Positions 10,045-23,121 of a stretch of DNA of 64,000 bases are shown in pieces. A model generated the notes under the pieces. It was not told the origin of the DNA. It did not search any database and saw only the letters and a list, made by a program, of their open reading frames with translations. The position numbers were made by a program, and so were the translations under genes. The stretch's first letter is position 1; every line of letters starts with the position of its first letter. Source of the stretch: Hydractinia symbiolongicarpus (lineage: Eukaryota; Cnidaria; Hydrozoa; Anthoathecata; Hydractiniidae); assembly GCF_029227915.1 (NCBI RefSeq), contig NC_079876.1:27005828-27069827 (forward strand), in the 5' to 3' direction.

Positions 10045-12513
10045 TCACACATACTGCGTTGCTTCTGTTTTTAGAACTTGCTTACTACTGTTTCCATGAT
10101 TTACGAGTTCGTCTCGCTTATCCTTCTTTCCAGACAAAACAACCCATTCTTCGTTCAGTTCAACCCAGTGGTTTATAAACGTTCGGGCTCGCTTAGTCCA
10201 ATAAACAAGAAACAACGTTCCCAAAATGACGCCGATGCAACCAACGGCGTAGAAAACTAAACACGGCGTTGACGAGCATAAACGGGACGCATCTTTAATG
10301 ACCGACGCCAAATTCAACGCGATTGCCGTGACAAAGACAAATACCCATAACACAGGTGTCGGCCGTTGTGATGGAAGTTTCCACTGTAAAGAAAATTGAT
10401 TAATATTATTTACCATACAATTTCTATCGTTTGTAACTTTAGCTTTTCCTAAATTTACTTTGTTCCATCTAGGTCACATGTCTACCAATAGCAGCCATTT
10501 GCGGGACAAATATATTTGATGGTTGCTAAAGGCTGTATATCTGATAGCTATGTTTTAGGAAAGTTTCCCTGTAGACATGTTACTTGAATATAAATAAGAC
10601 TTATGACTGTATTTTTCAAATAATTATTATATACATATGTTGTACAATTCCAGCCTCATCCCCATTGCTTTTTATCAATTTTTTTATACTTCTGGTTGCG
10701 TTTCTGTGTAAAAACCTGAGAATCATTAGAGACGAGGTCGCATACCTTTCCGTGACGAAAAGTTCAACCAAGTAATACTATTTTCATTCCCAAAATTTGT
10801 TTTCAGATTGTGCAACCTCGTACCCAGTGTTTCTTTTCGACATAAAAAAGGAGCACTGTAAATGAGTTTACCAATCTCTTATTTAACAGCATTGTCCTTT
10901 CCAGGATTTGTGCCTAAATGTCAGAGGCGTTAGCGTCTACCTGACTGCCGATATTTTGCTTTCGTCTCACACGTTAGACGCCTGGGGACGAGGTTGTATA
11001 TGTATTTTCTAGCACTTTGTAGCAGTTTTCTGTTAAGGAGATATTAACCAATAACGTCAATGCGGTTAGTGACATTGTTATTTTAGGTAGTTTCAGATAA
11101 ACGACTTTGTCATGTTTTCTTAGAATCATTTGACATCCTGGTGGTAATTAAGTAAACCACAATAAAATAATTAATCCTACTATATAAATTAAAAAAATTA
11201 CCAAACAAAGATGGTTTAATTTTAAAAATTAACTCCCACGATTGATTCAGTTGTAACACTTTTTGGTTCTTGTTGTTCCATTCTGTTTTTGTTGTTCTTG
11301 ATGTTGTAAAACTAATCATAAAGTAGGTGTTTTATTCATAAATTAAAAAAAAGTAAAAATCAAATAGCAGCCGACAAAGTTTTCAAAACAAATATGTACT
11401 GTTTTAACCACGTTTTATTTAAAATATTCTGGTTGGCGTAAAAACAAGGTAGCTAAATAGTCAAGTATGCTGATCAGTTGACGTAGAAGCTTTTTTAGAA
11501 TGTCTCATAAATATTTACTGATCAATATTTTATTCTTCTTTTAGTCTGCTGATAAATTAAAAATGACATAAAAAGCTTGGAAAGTTGTTTTTTTTTTGTA
11601 CACCGTAAATCCTTTTTTAAAAAAAACAGGACGGAAGCCTTCTTATACCCAGATTTTTTAAACACGAATTGAGGTTTTTCGTAAAAAAGAAATGGGGACG
11701 AAATATGGTCGAAATTAAACAAATGCGTCAAATCTTGTTGTCTGGTAAAAAGAATTGGTGCGAAAAACTTACAATCTCGATTCCAGGACTCTTTGTATCT
11801 CCTTTTATAACAACCCAATATAAAAAAGGCCCTGAGGCCGAGGCAGAAAACCTTACCTTTGATATCGGTCTCCTTCGCTTTGCAATATCGATGTGTTTTC
11901 TACATAATTCACACGAATCTTTACAAGAACTTTTCATCCATTTAATAAGACAACTTTCGTGCACCCACTTCACGGAACCAGAACAATAACATGGACTAAT
12001 CAGTTTTTCTTCTTCATCGTCACACTGACATACTCGACAACACGGTTCAGACAGCGAAACAGTATCAAAGATTTCAATGGAAGGCTGCACGCTTTTTATA
12101 TTCTGAGAGACATTATTTTTTTCTGAGTCTGTGTGAGAGCTGCACGAACGTGTTTGTTGTAATAATACTGTGTTATTATTATTTTCTGTGATAATATCTA
12201 TACGTGTTTCTTCTTGAAGCGCCGTTTCACCATTTAGTACTGAAGTATCGTCATCACTAATTCTTTCTTTTAAAGGAATTTCAACAAAAGATTTAAATTC
12301 AGTTTTATCTCTATAATCACTGTCTAACTCTAGTTCTTTATCTCCATAATAGCATTCTGCTTTCAAATCTTTATCTTGCAAGAGAACTTGTTTTTGTTCA
12401 ATTTCAGTAACTTTTCGTTGGTTCATGTTACATATGATACAAGGTTCGAACTGACAAGTTTCACAACTTTTATTCAATTGGCGATTTTCGATTCCACTTG
12501 ACTTATGATGACA
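10045..12513 (-). CDS. MARCH-type membrane RING-CH E3 ubiquitin ligase, 5'-incomplete
   Basis: Two minus-strand exons, 12513-11857 and 10383-10045, join in phase 0 (donor AAAG before GTAAGG; acceptor TTTACAG), with a 1473-bp intron. The upstream exon begins after an acceptor (TTATAG), so an earlier exon probably exists. The first in-frame ATG is at 12426. Counted from it, the protein has 302 residues: a hydrophilic N-terminus, then a RINGv domain in C4HC3 order (C130-x2-C133, C146-x-C148, H156-x2-C159, C172-x2-C175), then two membrane segments (about 201-219 and 231-252) and a short cytosolic tail ending at TGA 10045-10047. RINGv plus two adjacent membrane spans is the MARCH layout; these ligases ubiquitinate membrane proteins in endosomes, ER or at the cell surface. 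The subfamily is not assigned. An upstream Cys-rich stretch (C129, C133, C135) overlaps the ring start. Confidence 0.87.
10813..10996. mobile_element. CAACCTCG-family element in the MARCH intron
   Basis: Left end CAACCTCGTACCCAG at 10813 and right end CCTGGGGACGAGGTTG ending at 10996. The interior is about 150 bp. No clean target duplication is seen. It could be two solo ends rather than one element. Confidence 0.45.
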
Positions 12514-15500
12514 CTATAACATAAATAAAAACAATGTGTAAACTCTCCACCATAGATGCAAAAGTTAGTAGTTCTGTAAATATAGACTGTGATAATTTAC
12601 TTTTCCAGCGAAGGAGATTCTTTGGCTTTCTAAACAAACTTAACAATTCCTAGTTATCATATTCCTGTTAGCATAGGTTATTCATAATTCTTATCTGCTA
12701 AACATACATATTTAAAAATAACTTCCTCGTGTGACGGTGTGAATGTACAACGTAAAGAGGGACTGTCTACATACAAATCTTTTTGTATCACAAGATTCTT
12801 TCTAGAAGAATTTTGTTAACAGTACATTCATGTTCAGTGAGACACTCAAGGGGGTGCGAAAATTCGTCACACTAAGCGAATGTCTCACTAACCGAATCTC
12901 TCTCTAACTAGGATTTTTTTATAAAAAGTTTAAAATGTTCCACTTATTTTAAACTTCTTTTAATATCCTGTATTTTTCGGTAAATAACTATAAAATTATT
13001 TTTCGTTTTTGTCAACTGCTGCTTTCAGGCAGTGACAAAAGCTTATTTTAAATTCGGTCAGCATTTTGTTGTTGTTTTTGTTCGGTTTTTATCATTCGAA
13101 TTTTATTCATTTAGTTTCACTCATTTTTTTGCTTTTTTGGGGGAAAGCCATTGCACTAATGTCCAACTTAGCGCAAGTTTTTTGTTCAAGACGGTAAAAA
13201 AGGGACAAAATCCCACTTTATCCGGGTTCTCGTGTAAGGAAAATATTTTGCTTGGATTTAGTAAGGAAGTTCAAGGGACTCAGAAATTTGGTCCTAATTA
13301 GTGAAGATCCCACATATTGGGCTCCTACTCAGCGCGTGTGTACTGTATTTACAAACCTCATTTCTTACGTTTCATTGGTATCAAAAAACCTATGAACTCT
13401 GAGAACGAGGTTGCCTTAGTCCTCATCCTTCTCCCGCACAATTTAACACAAGGACCTTAAAACTGTCTTAATAATTCATATGTTTACTACATCTTATTTT
13501 CTTTAAATTGGCAGTTTCCTTCTTAACACTATATTGAATAACGAATCTGTTACATCCCGTATTTTCTTAAAATGGCAGTTTCCTTATTAAATAATTTCTT
13601 GACTAATGTAGCATTGAAACATAGATGTTTCCTGGCTATGTTGTCTGATGTTAGAGCTTCTAGTGTTGACCTGATACTTTGCAGTCAAAAAGGCCAAGCA
13701 AGTATACACGGAGTAATGGATTGTCCGAAAGATTGAGAAGTTCCTTCAGATTAAACCACGCTCTTTACTTTAATTTCCTTTCAGCATTGATATCTTAGGT
13801 GGTTGTCTAGTTAAGAGATTGCTGTGCTTAAACGACTTTCGTTGCTCAAATCAGATGTTTTTATGCACTAGGGCTCCCTTCGCAGGACCCTCATTGATAA
13901 CAGCACAATTAGGAAATGACGAAGGCTATCCTGGGTTAATAATAACAATAACAATTATAATAATAATAAAATATTAGCTTAAATTACAAATTCATACCTG
14001 TCGATACAATAAATATATTATTTCATGGTATGTCCTGGATGGTTTGAACCCTGAGATGATAATATATTTTGAATTTCACAGACCATGCTTAAAAAGTTGC
14101 TCTCCATCAATCAATCAAAATATATCGTGATTTAGACACACGCATGATTGCATTGGCTTAGAAAACAACCTGTGTCACAGCTGAATGGTTTAAAAAATCG
14201 TCCTGAAAACGAGGCATTAATAAAGAAGGTAAATGCTATCATTTTTGAATGCCGACGACGTGTAACTTTTTCCAGCACTAAGAATTCCAAATGAAGTGAA
14301 ATCGTTGTCGTGTTTGCATACAGTTTGTCATATTAGAATGCAAATTGCACATGCGCAAACTTTCTACACGTGCGCAATAGCTTTTTAAACAAGTAAAATA
14401 ACTTTGTACACATGCGCAATGGATTGTGCTTGTATGCGTAAACATTACGTGCTTGCATGAAATACAACTTCTTGTCGCGGCTACCTCGACTACATACTGT
14501 AATATTTTGGCGAAAAAACAACTTGCAAAATTCTATCAGCAACTTATCCCCAGTCTCTTCTACTCCTATGATGTGCAAGATACCTTTCTTTCTGTTTATT
14601 TGTTTTTGAAATCAAAACTTTTATTTATACTACCCCAACCTCGACACCAGGGCTCACTCTTTATGTTGTACACTAGCGTGTTTAATTTTTTTTTTTTTGT
14701 ATTCTTTCCAAACGAGATTTTAATTTAGACTACCCCACCGTCATCCCTAAAGCTTGATTAAATATATAAGCATTTCTTTGTACTTTTTTTATCAATGCTC
14801 TCAGCTACTTAGCTAAGTCTTCACTCTATATTTTTGCCAGATAGAGTTCTTGTTTCTTGTTTGTGTGCAAAGATTTTGTTCTCGTAAGCATTGCGTAACT
14901 TTTCATTATTAACATTTGTAATTTTTTTTAAAAGTTTTTCCGCTTCTGTTATACCCGAAGGTACCTAACCTTTCTCTGTTTGATTTTGAAATCATGATTT
15001 TAATCTATAATCCCGATGACATCATCCACAGGACTATTCTACTGACTGATTCACTAATTCACACCACATAGTTTATCGCAAATAGGTAAACAAGTGGGCT
15101 ATCATCGTACAAATCTGGGCATAGTTGGACAGGACAGGTCTTCAGCCGTCTCGTTAAAGTCCCATTCTATTGCTTAGTTTGCATCATCGTACAACATTGG
15201 GCAGGGTTGGGCAAGATAGGTCTTCAGCTGTTTCGTTAAAGTCTCACTCTATTTTTCAGTTTGCACACAATGGACTTTTTTATCTGAATGAATATTGTTC
15301 CTTTCTTGAATAAAAATGGTGATCATAACAAAGGCCTGTTTAACAAATTCTGACGTCACAAAGCACGCACGCGTTTGTCAGACGTTCAAACGTTCAATCT
15401 TAATATTATACGACAGTAATATAAATTATTCGATCTTATAATACTGTTATTATGTGAGCTAAAACAGAGGACTGTAGTAGACACTCATTTTTTTCTAGGG

Positions 15501-16746
15501 GATGGGGAGGGGGTCAAGTGTATTTAAGAATTTGTATGAGGCACCGCCAGGCCACCAGGGTTACAGCTGCTTCTCCCGAGAAAATTTTAAAAATCTACCC
15601 TCTCAGAGATTTTCTAAGAACTTATCCATCACACAAATCTGTCCTTTATACTACAAGTGACTGTAATTTCCTTATGTGGGTGGGTTTTGAATGGGTGGGT
15701 GAGTATTGAGGGAGGGACTATGGCTCGAAGGGCGGTAAAACAACTTGTACCATATTTTGGCTTAACAGCCATTTAAAAGTTTGTGAGGCGTAAAAAAAAG
15801 GTGTGTTTGGGGGGGGGGGGAGGGAGGGGGGGGCTTCTACAACTTTGTCGTTTTGATTTTCTTGTCATTTACATAAAATATAATAAAAATAAAATATAAA
15901 GGCTTTAATATGCATGCATACCCACATATTGTCCCTACCAGTAAACCAAAACTTCCATTAAGCCGGTTTTTTGTTTATATATATTGATATTAAGATTTAT
16001 AGCTAAATTAAATCATGAACTGATGAAAAAATATTGTAACGATAAAAATTATATATATATTATTATAATAACTATATACTATTATTATTTTTTTTTACCT
16101 ATTTTTTTGCTTACCTTCCCAATTTCATGATTTATACTTTTCTGCTCTGCCATAACCGATGCCATAATAAAAAAGCGTTTAGAATTCTTATTTATTTTAG
16201 AAAATTCAACCTATTTCCAATATAATAACGCTATGAAATTTCGTCTCGCATGAATTTAAATATATATATATATTGGTGTTTTGAGTATATTTTATCTTCG
16301 TCTAGCATCGGACCACAAACATATTCTGTTCGAAGAAATGCATTCTATATGGCTATGTCAATACAAGTCGTCTTTTTAACACTCCATCTGAGATGATAGT
16401 ATGAAATACTTCACTTCTTATATGCTTAGAGTCAACAAAATAGCATATGGATGGAGATTTTTTGCTACCATGGTAACAGGCTTACACCTGCGACAAAAGA
16501 AAATATTGGTCAATTGTAAGTTCTTCAAAATCAGCTGCGCTTAATTACACAAAGAAATATTTTGAGTCTTGCTGTCGCAGTTATGAATTAAAACCTTTTC
16601 ATGAACTTCAAGTGAGGAAGCATGTTGTGATGGTTTCTTGCATGTATTTCCTGTCAAAAATGACATTCTGACATTGCTTGAATTTTTAACTGGAAGTCAT
16701 GGCAAAATTACGTGATCACGTACAACAAACTTCGTGCTTAGGCCTT
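12514..16746. other. Gene-poor stretch upstream of MARCH
   Basis: No convincing exon is seen, although the first MARCH exon should lie somewhere here or beyond. The stretch holds an 82-bp tandem duplication (15103-15266), a long guanine run (about 15809-15830) and scattered ATT/ATA microsatellites (13940-13975, 16040-16090). Confidence 0.4.
15103..15266. repeat. 82-bp tandem duplication
   Basis: CATCGTACAA recurs at 15103 and 15185, and both copies share GGTCTTCAGC and CGTTAAAGTC at matching offsets. The copies are diverged, so the duplication is not recent. Confidence 0.7.
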
Positions 16747-16796
16747 TTAGAAGAAGAAGGAAAAAAGAAGAAGAAGAAGAAGAGGAAGAATGACAA
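16741..16796. repeat. GAA-rich microsatellite
   Basis: A purine run made mostly of GAA and AAG units, interrupted by AAAAAAG and GAGG. Confidence 0.8.
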
Positions 16797-16881
16797 ATGT
16801 TAGCGATACATCAGTAACAATATGAATACCACGGATATAGTATATTGTTATAACGCTATTATTAGAATTGATACAAATATA

Positions 16882-16964
16882 CAACCTCGTTCCCAGCGCC
16901 CGTTGTCTCTTTTCTATAACCGGAACGGCGAAAAAAGATACAAGATGTCCTGGGGACGAGGTTG
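16882..16964. mobile_element. CAACCTCG-family MITE with perfect 9-bp target duplication
   Basis: Ends CAACCTCGTTCCCAG and CCTGGGGACGAGGTTG are inverted copies of each other. The 9-mer ACAAATATA stands immediately on both sides (16873-16881 and 16965-16973). The element is 83 bp and cannot encode a protein. A 9-bp duplication is typical of Mutator-like elements, so a non-autonomous relative is likely. Confidence 0.75.
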
Positions 16965-17128
16965 ACAAATATATTTTAGCAGTACTGTTAATAAACAAAT
17001 ACATTAGAAGTCGGGGAACGAGGTTTTACGTATTTAGATAGTCCAGTTTCTACCACGACTAGATATTATAACAGCTAGTAGTGGGTCTGGCAACAATCCA
17101 AAAACCTTGAAATAAAAGCTGTAATAAA

Positions 17129-17207
17129 CAACATCTTTGTCCCCAGGATCTATTGACACGGATAGTTAATTTTTTCAAAAGAGTAACATGGCCTGGGAAC
17201 GAAGTTG
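17129..17207. mobile_element. CAACCTCG-family MITE
   Basis: Left end CAACATCTTTGTCCCCAGG, right end CCTGGGAACGAAGTTG. Termini are diverged and no clear target duplication is seen. A shorter relative with inverted CTCGTCCCCAGAGCTC ends lies at 17348-17399. Confidence 0.6.
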
Positions 17208-17404
17208 AAAAACACTCTACAACTAAAAAATCTCACTTTTGCGCCATGTATTAAAAGAAATTTGAACAGATTGTTTTAGGACGTAAAAAGCAACAAGGCT
17301 TCTTCAAGAATTTCCACAAGTTGTATTATACTAACTAACCTTAATACATTCTCGTCCCCAGAGCTCTTTGAGATAAACAAGAAGCTCTCGGGACGAGAAT
17401 AACC

Positions 17405-17475
17405 ATAATATATATATTGTAATAATAATGATAATAATAATAACAATAATAATAATAATCATAAAAATAATGAAA
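17405..17475. repeat. ATA/ATAATG microsatellite
   Basis: Irregular run of AAT and ATAATG units. Confidence 0.75.
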
Positions 17476-18310
17476 ATACAGTTATTTATCACCTAATCTT
17501 CTTGCAAATAGACACGTATCTTTTTTTCAAAAACTTCAATCCCCTGTTATCTAATCACTTTTTGCGAATCCACGTGTAGATGCCAACGAAAATCACAAAT
17601 AGCCATTGATGACGTCATCAATAGGTTTAATTCAAACATATTTTTAACCTGCTTAATGAATTCAATGTTCATGAAAGAATTTTAACTACCTCAATAGTCT
17701 TCGGTGCAATTCATTGAATGGATTTCAGAATGCAGCCTCTTTCCCAACCGCTTTAAGTTCCCATAACGTGTCTTCTCGAATGGCAGAAAACCTCTAGTTA
17801 CAAAGTGGAGATCAAACACTCTCCTTCGTATTGTACGTTTAAAAGGAATGAGACATGAAGCCCAAAATGAAAGTATGACCAATCAATGAATAAATAATGA
17901 AAGTAAGAAACAAAAGAAATGAATTTTTCTTCTTCACCTGTGTTGTGTCTTTAGATCAGCTTTCGTTGAGAACCGTTTCATTAATTATCGTTGAATTACT
18001 TTCGACACAGATTCGCATAGTCAGGGAAATTATAAACTTCCTGTTTAGCAACTTAATTCCCAGGCTTTCTGTGAGTAATAAAAAGGTCTCTCTTGAAAAT
18101 AATTGGCTTTTTAACTACACATGTTTTTTCGTCCATTTTGCTTTGAATCTTATGATTTTTAGAAAGTCGACTTTTTGTTGTCTAATATTATTTTATATAA
18201 AAATCTTCCAAAATCATGGCTCACTAAGTAAGAACTAATAAATCCAATAACAATATTTTTACTTCTGTGGCGTCAATTACTTTGAAAGTAAATTTTGGAA
18301 AAATACCTTC

Positions 18311-18328
18311 ACCCCCCCCCCCCCCCCA
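18311..18328. repeat. Poly-C run and CT-rich tract
   Basis: A long uninterrupted cytosine run followed by a CTCCC-rich pyrimidine tract to about 18385. Overlapping open frames through it are low complexity and not genes. Confidence 0.85.
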
Positions 18329-19680
18329 TCCAGTCTCCAACCTCCCCTCTCTCCCCTCTCCTTTTCCCTTCCCCTCTCCCCTTCATTATTTCCCAATTCT
18401 ACGTTCGCCGAAAAGTAAACATTTCAGATTATTCAAATTTTACAAAAAAAAAAGTTTATGATTGTCTACTCTTTAAATATTCTTAAAATTTCGGAAAGAA
18501 AGCCTTGTTAATTCTTATAAAAATAATTATTACAAGGGTGTATTTAATTTAATCCGTTTGGGACATGAACATCGTTATTAACTTGATCTTTGTAGCCCTC
18601 GACACAGGGATAAAGAGGAGGGGTCATATTTTAGTGACGTGGAAGAACTGTCATGGTTTTGTGCGACGAAGCAGAGAAAATGTTTAAACTTTCACTTTCT
18701 AGAATGCAAAAATATAAAGTTTTTGGTCGCCCTGTAGTAACCTTGTAATTTTTAAGCATTTTTTTAAGCATTCATTTTTAAGCATTTAGAGTTTTAAATT
18801 TGTATACATAACACACATTCTATGTTCTCATAGGCTATACAAAATAGTAATAATTTTTAATACCTGATGATAAAGTAAAAATAAAAAATTGGTATCGGTA
18901 TGGTTTATTCCTTGTACATTCCTTTTAGAACATTTAAAAAGATTAGAATTTTACCTTATACTCCATAATCAACCGTGACTATATTTCTTCATTGATGTAA
19001 GGTATATTCATAAAAAAGAACCACGTTTTCAGAGCATGAACTTAAAAGAGCCTAAGAACGAAATTGTCGAGAGGAAAGTCGTTTGTTCTTGTTTAACGCA
19101 CTAAATCATTTATTTATATCACTAATTTTCATTTATTTCCATGGTAACGAGAAGAAAGTTGTCAGAAGTATCTTTAAAACGCCCAATTTTTTATTTATGT
19201 TTTCCTTACTAGACAATACAAGGGCCACTGCACAATAACGCAACGCCTTGTGAGAACAGTAAAAAATAAACACATAAATTGACAGGGGCGGTACAAAACC
19301 TGTAAAAAACTTAAAGAAGGGGAACAAACATTCTAGTCAACAGCGTCATTATTTAGGTAGGAAAGTATTTTTTTGTCTTACTTTGCAAAAAGAAGTTCTG
19401 AAAAATTAAAAATCACGCAAAAAGGTCAATCACGAGTCCAGCCTTTTTCAAATTACAAGGACAGGGGTAACGGCAATCTCGTTTCCAGCGCCTCTGCGGG
19501 ATTAATTTTATAGAAGTCTGGGAAGAAAGCTGCGGTTACTGCAACAAATATTCGACATTAAATAAGTATAAAGAGTTAGAAATATATAAACAAATTCATG
19601 AAGAATATTACTTTTGTCTACATTCAGTAAAGAAGATTAAATTACACAAATAAGGTAGGGTACATAACAGTTTTCTGGAT

Positions 19681-19746
19681 CAACCTCGTCCCAGGGTATC
19701 TTGTATCTTTTCTGACATGCGGGAGGACGATCTGTGGACGAGGTTG
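19681..19746. mobile_element. CAACCTCG-family MITE
   Basis: Left end CAACCTCGTCCCAGG, right end GTGGACGAGGTTG; 66 bp. No convincing target duplication. Confidence 0.6.
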
Positions 19747-20254
19747 TTGTCTAAATATAATTAGTGTTTAAAAGCGAAATGAATATTGTGATTTAAAAAA
19801 AGATTGGACAAAAAATTGGTGAGCAACCAGGAAACAGTATAGAAAGAAGAAACCGATTAATATTTTGCCACACTCCCCCCCCCCCCCAAAGAAAAAAAAG
19901 GTAGTGAGAGCAGTGTCATCGGTATATAATAAACAGCGGTTCAAGGGTAAATGTGGGGTAAATGTGGATGCGATCTGGGTGGGTTGGTAAGGAGGGAAGG
20001 AAAGGAAAGGAGAAGAAACTTGAACCCTTGTTGAATAAGATTTAGTAGGTCTCCTCTTCTAATTATAGTGAGGGAGACCGTGAGAGATAACAACATATGT
20101 CTGTTTCGTTACTAGTTTCAGAAAAGTGTCTTATTGGACGAAGAACAACTCGGCCTTAGAAGAGAATGTATATTTAGATATTGATGTTTTGCAGCAACAA
20201 AAATGTGTATACATTTTACATGAGTAACAATATTAATTGTGTATTCTTTTAACC

Positions 20255-20346
20255 CATCCTCGTCCCAAAGGCTCTATTGGCCTCTGATCCGTGTTATTAC
20301 AAAGAGGTAATAACATTAAAGGCAAAATGCCCTGAGAACGAGGTTG
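20255..20346. mobile_element. CAACCTCG-family MITE
   Basis: Left end CATCCTCGTCCCAAAGGCTC, right end GCCCTGAGAACGAGGTTG; 92 bp with diverged ends. Confidence 0.55.
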
Positions 20347-20870
20347 TTTAAAACCCTGTTTGTACACGAAGGGTGGTTTTCGCCATCGGTTCCCTTTTCT
20401 TCCTACTTCCTAAAATAATACTCTTTAAATATGGCTAAAAACTGGCTGAATTTTAACATTATTCTAACCCAAACCCTTAACATGTTATATTTTTTGAAAT
20501 CATGGTAACGGAGTTGATGTGGTCTGAGAAAAAAGCTGATCTTTTGAGTATGTTCTTAAAACACAATCTAATTATTTCTCAGAAAAATAGTGACGGCATA
20601 GCAAAAATGGCTGATATCAGCAAATCTTTATCCCTGCAAATCTTTTTATTTTAATGCTAATTAAAATCCTAGCAAATTTCACCAATAGCAAAACGTTTCA
20701 ATGTTATCTGTCGTGATTGAATTAAGCCCACCCTCTAATACTGAAAAGTCAGCTTAGAGTTAAATACTAATTAATTGTTTGTGGTTTTTATACTCGCTTT
20801 CACTACTGTAATTTGATGTAAATGATTCCTTAGGAAAAAAAGTCAATTTAATCGCATAGTTTTATTCGTA

Positions 20871-20970
20871 TACCTCGTTTCCAGCGCCCGCTATCTCTTT
20901 TTTTATATCGGACGGAGAGGCGATGTCCCCGATGTAGGAAAAGTTACAAGATGCTCTAGAAACGAGGTTG
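20871..20970. mobile_element. CAACCTCG-family MITE
   Basis: Left end TACCTCGTTTCCAGCGCCCG, right end GCTCTAGAAACGAGGTTG. The left interior (CAGCGCCCG then a TCTCTTTT block) matches the 16882 copy, so these two belong to one subfamily. Confidence 0.6.
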
Positions 20971-21031
20971 GTTTGCTGTCAGCTTCATGCCAAGTGTTGT
21001 TTTCCGGCATCGTTTGAAAAAGCGGTTAAAA

Positions 21032-21117
21032 CAACCTCGTTTCCAGGGGTTTTCTACGCCTAAGACATTTTTGACGTCAGAATATCACAGGCGTGAAGAT
21101 TCCTTGGGACAAGGTTG
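21032..21117. mobile_element. CAACCTCG-family MITE
   Basis: Left end CAACCTCGTTTCCAGG, right end CCTTGGGACAAGGTTG; 86 bp. A further, more diverged copy (21124-21198) follows only a few bases later. Confidence 0.6.
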
Positions 21118-22375
21118 GTAAAAACCAATTCGTTCCAGGGCTTTCTTGCCTTTGTTTCCATAGCGAGAATTAGTTAAAAAAAACTAGGAACGAGGATGAA
21201 TATCATTTGTCGTGCATTGTAACTGTGCAAAATTTGCAAAATTTGTCGGTAAAAAGTGACTAATCAATTTTGTTCAAGCGACTAATATATTTTTACCGAA
21301 GAAATTTTTTTACTGACTTTCTCTTTTGCCGGCTACTTTTTATATTTATTTTTATTCTTTTACCAAAAATCGCTGAGTACTTTACTTTAAACTTTTTTCA
21401 AGGTATATCAAGCATTCTAATATGTCTAAACTTTAAAATAGAAAGAAAATATCACTTACGGCGTTGACAATCTGACGCAAACAAAAACCTCTTTGTAAAG
21501 TTATCTTGTCTTATGAATATTGAATTTTTATGATTATTTTATCTGTCATCGAGCTTCAGATTTCTCGCCAATTTTCGCTGCTCGGCAACTTAATAATAAA
21601 ATAAATTACATAGAAGAAATATTCCGCGGTCACATTGTGATGTAAATTTAAAGAAGTTATAAAGTATTCATACTTAAAATAGCATTACTGAAAGAACGAC
21701 CACGTTATAAAAAATTGATTTCCCTCTAAATTTCTTTTCAGTGCAACCGATAAAAATCGCACTCGCTATATCCGTTAAAATAAGTCGTTCATGTATGAAA
21801 CTAGAAACAGACCCAAAATTGTATTATTTTGTATTTTAAGTTATAAAAGAATATATGCACGCTCGACCATTTTTCATGTTACCCCGCCCATCAAAAATGT
21901 GGTGTAGCAAAGCTCAAGAGTCGAAGTTGAGTGTATGTGAGCATAGTTAATAGAAAAAAAAAACATTATTATTATGGTGTGAACGACATTGTAAATGGCA
22001 CGAAAGTATCACGACTCCATTCCCAGGCCTCTTTCCATCTCACCAGCGCTGTGGTTCCAAGGTCCTAGGATCGAACTTGAATTAGTTGCACCAACGCCTC
22101 CCACAAGAAAATAAGTTACCAGGTGTGTCTTGGAAAATTTCACACAGAAAAGCCCTGAGACGCAACTTCGTTCCCAGGACTTCTTGCCTTTTTTATATAT
22201 TCTAATATAAAAAAGGAAAGAGTTCCTGGGAACATATTTGTCGATCATTTATCAAAAAGAAGTTTAACGTAGCGCATATATTTTGCTTTTTAAAGTTTAT
22301 TTACATCCATCAAGTTGCATCAACAAAAACAGAACTTTTAAAAATGAAATTTACACGAAAAAAGATTATTGAACA

Positions 22376-22463
22376 CAACCTTGTTCAGAGGGTCCTTTTG
22401 GCTTTTGATATCAGAGACGACGTCGACATCAAAAAGCGAATAAAGGCTCTGAGAACGAGGTTG
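22376..22463. mobile_element. CAACCTCG-family MITE
   Basis: Left end CAACCTTGTTCAGAGG, right end CTCTGAGAACGAGGTTG. Another copy with CAACTTCGTTCCCAGG and TTCCTGGGAACATATTTG ends lies at about 22163-22240. Confidence 0.55.
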
Positions 22464-22781
22464 TAATAAATATTTAGAATAAAATTTGCATTCGGGAAGA
22501 TGAAAAGAATAAGCGTATTAAGGGGTGAGATGTTCCTCAGTGAAATAAAGTTTACTTCACAGCGAATTCTCGCACCAGGCTCCTGAATAATTAATTAAAA
22601 GTGGTTTTTTCTTCACTGCAAAACTCAATAAAACAGTATTTTAAATTCATCATCTCTTTTAACACTTGGTTAAAACTGAAGCCTTAGATGCTAAATATAG
22701 TTTCATCTAAAAATATTCAATTTCGAGGAAGACTTAATTGCAAGGGCTTTTTTATGCTTCGTATAAGAACATCATCTATTA

Positions 22782-22871
22782 CAAGCTCGAACCCAGCACC
22801 TTTTACCGTGGCGTAGAACTATCAGAAAGCACAGCGCCGTTGAGAAGCAAATAGTCCTGGGGACGAGGTTG
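22782..22871. mobile_element. CAACCTCG-family MITE with 9-bp target duplication
   Basis: Left end CAAGCTCGAACCCAGC, right end GTCCTGGGGACGAGGTTG. The flanks are CATCTATTA (22773-22781) and CATCTATCA (22872-22880), matching at 8 of 9 positions, which agrees with the 9-bp duplication at the 16882 copy. Confidence 0.7.
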
Positions 22872-23121
22872 CATCTATCATTAACCGTATTATGTTCAAA
22901 ATGGTAGTTTGACATCAAATACAATTACACTTGGATATGTCCAAATTATTTTTACTTTGACGAATGATAGGGAAGGATGATCAAGAAATGACAAGCCTAA
23001 GATATAAATATTCTTTAACAAATTGGCAGAAATAACGCCCTAAGTATTATTTCATAAAAGGTAAACAATAAAAAATGTTGGGCAAAAGTGACGAATGTAG
23101 TCCGACTTATTCTTGTGTTTT

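Noticed and set aside
12835-12910. Sequence resembling the ends of the pogo-type MITE (GAATCTCTCTCTAAC)
   Set aside because: Only one diverged end is visible and no TA-flanked partner was found.
18267-18486. Two overlapping proline-rich open frames
   Set aside because: They translate a poly-C and CT-rich tract.
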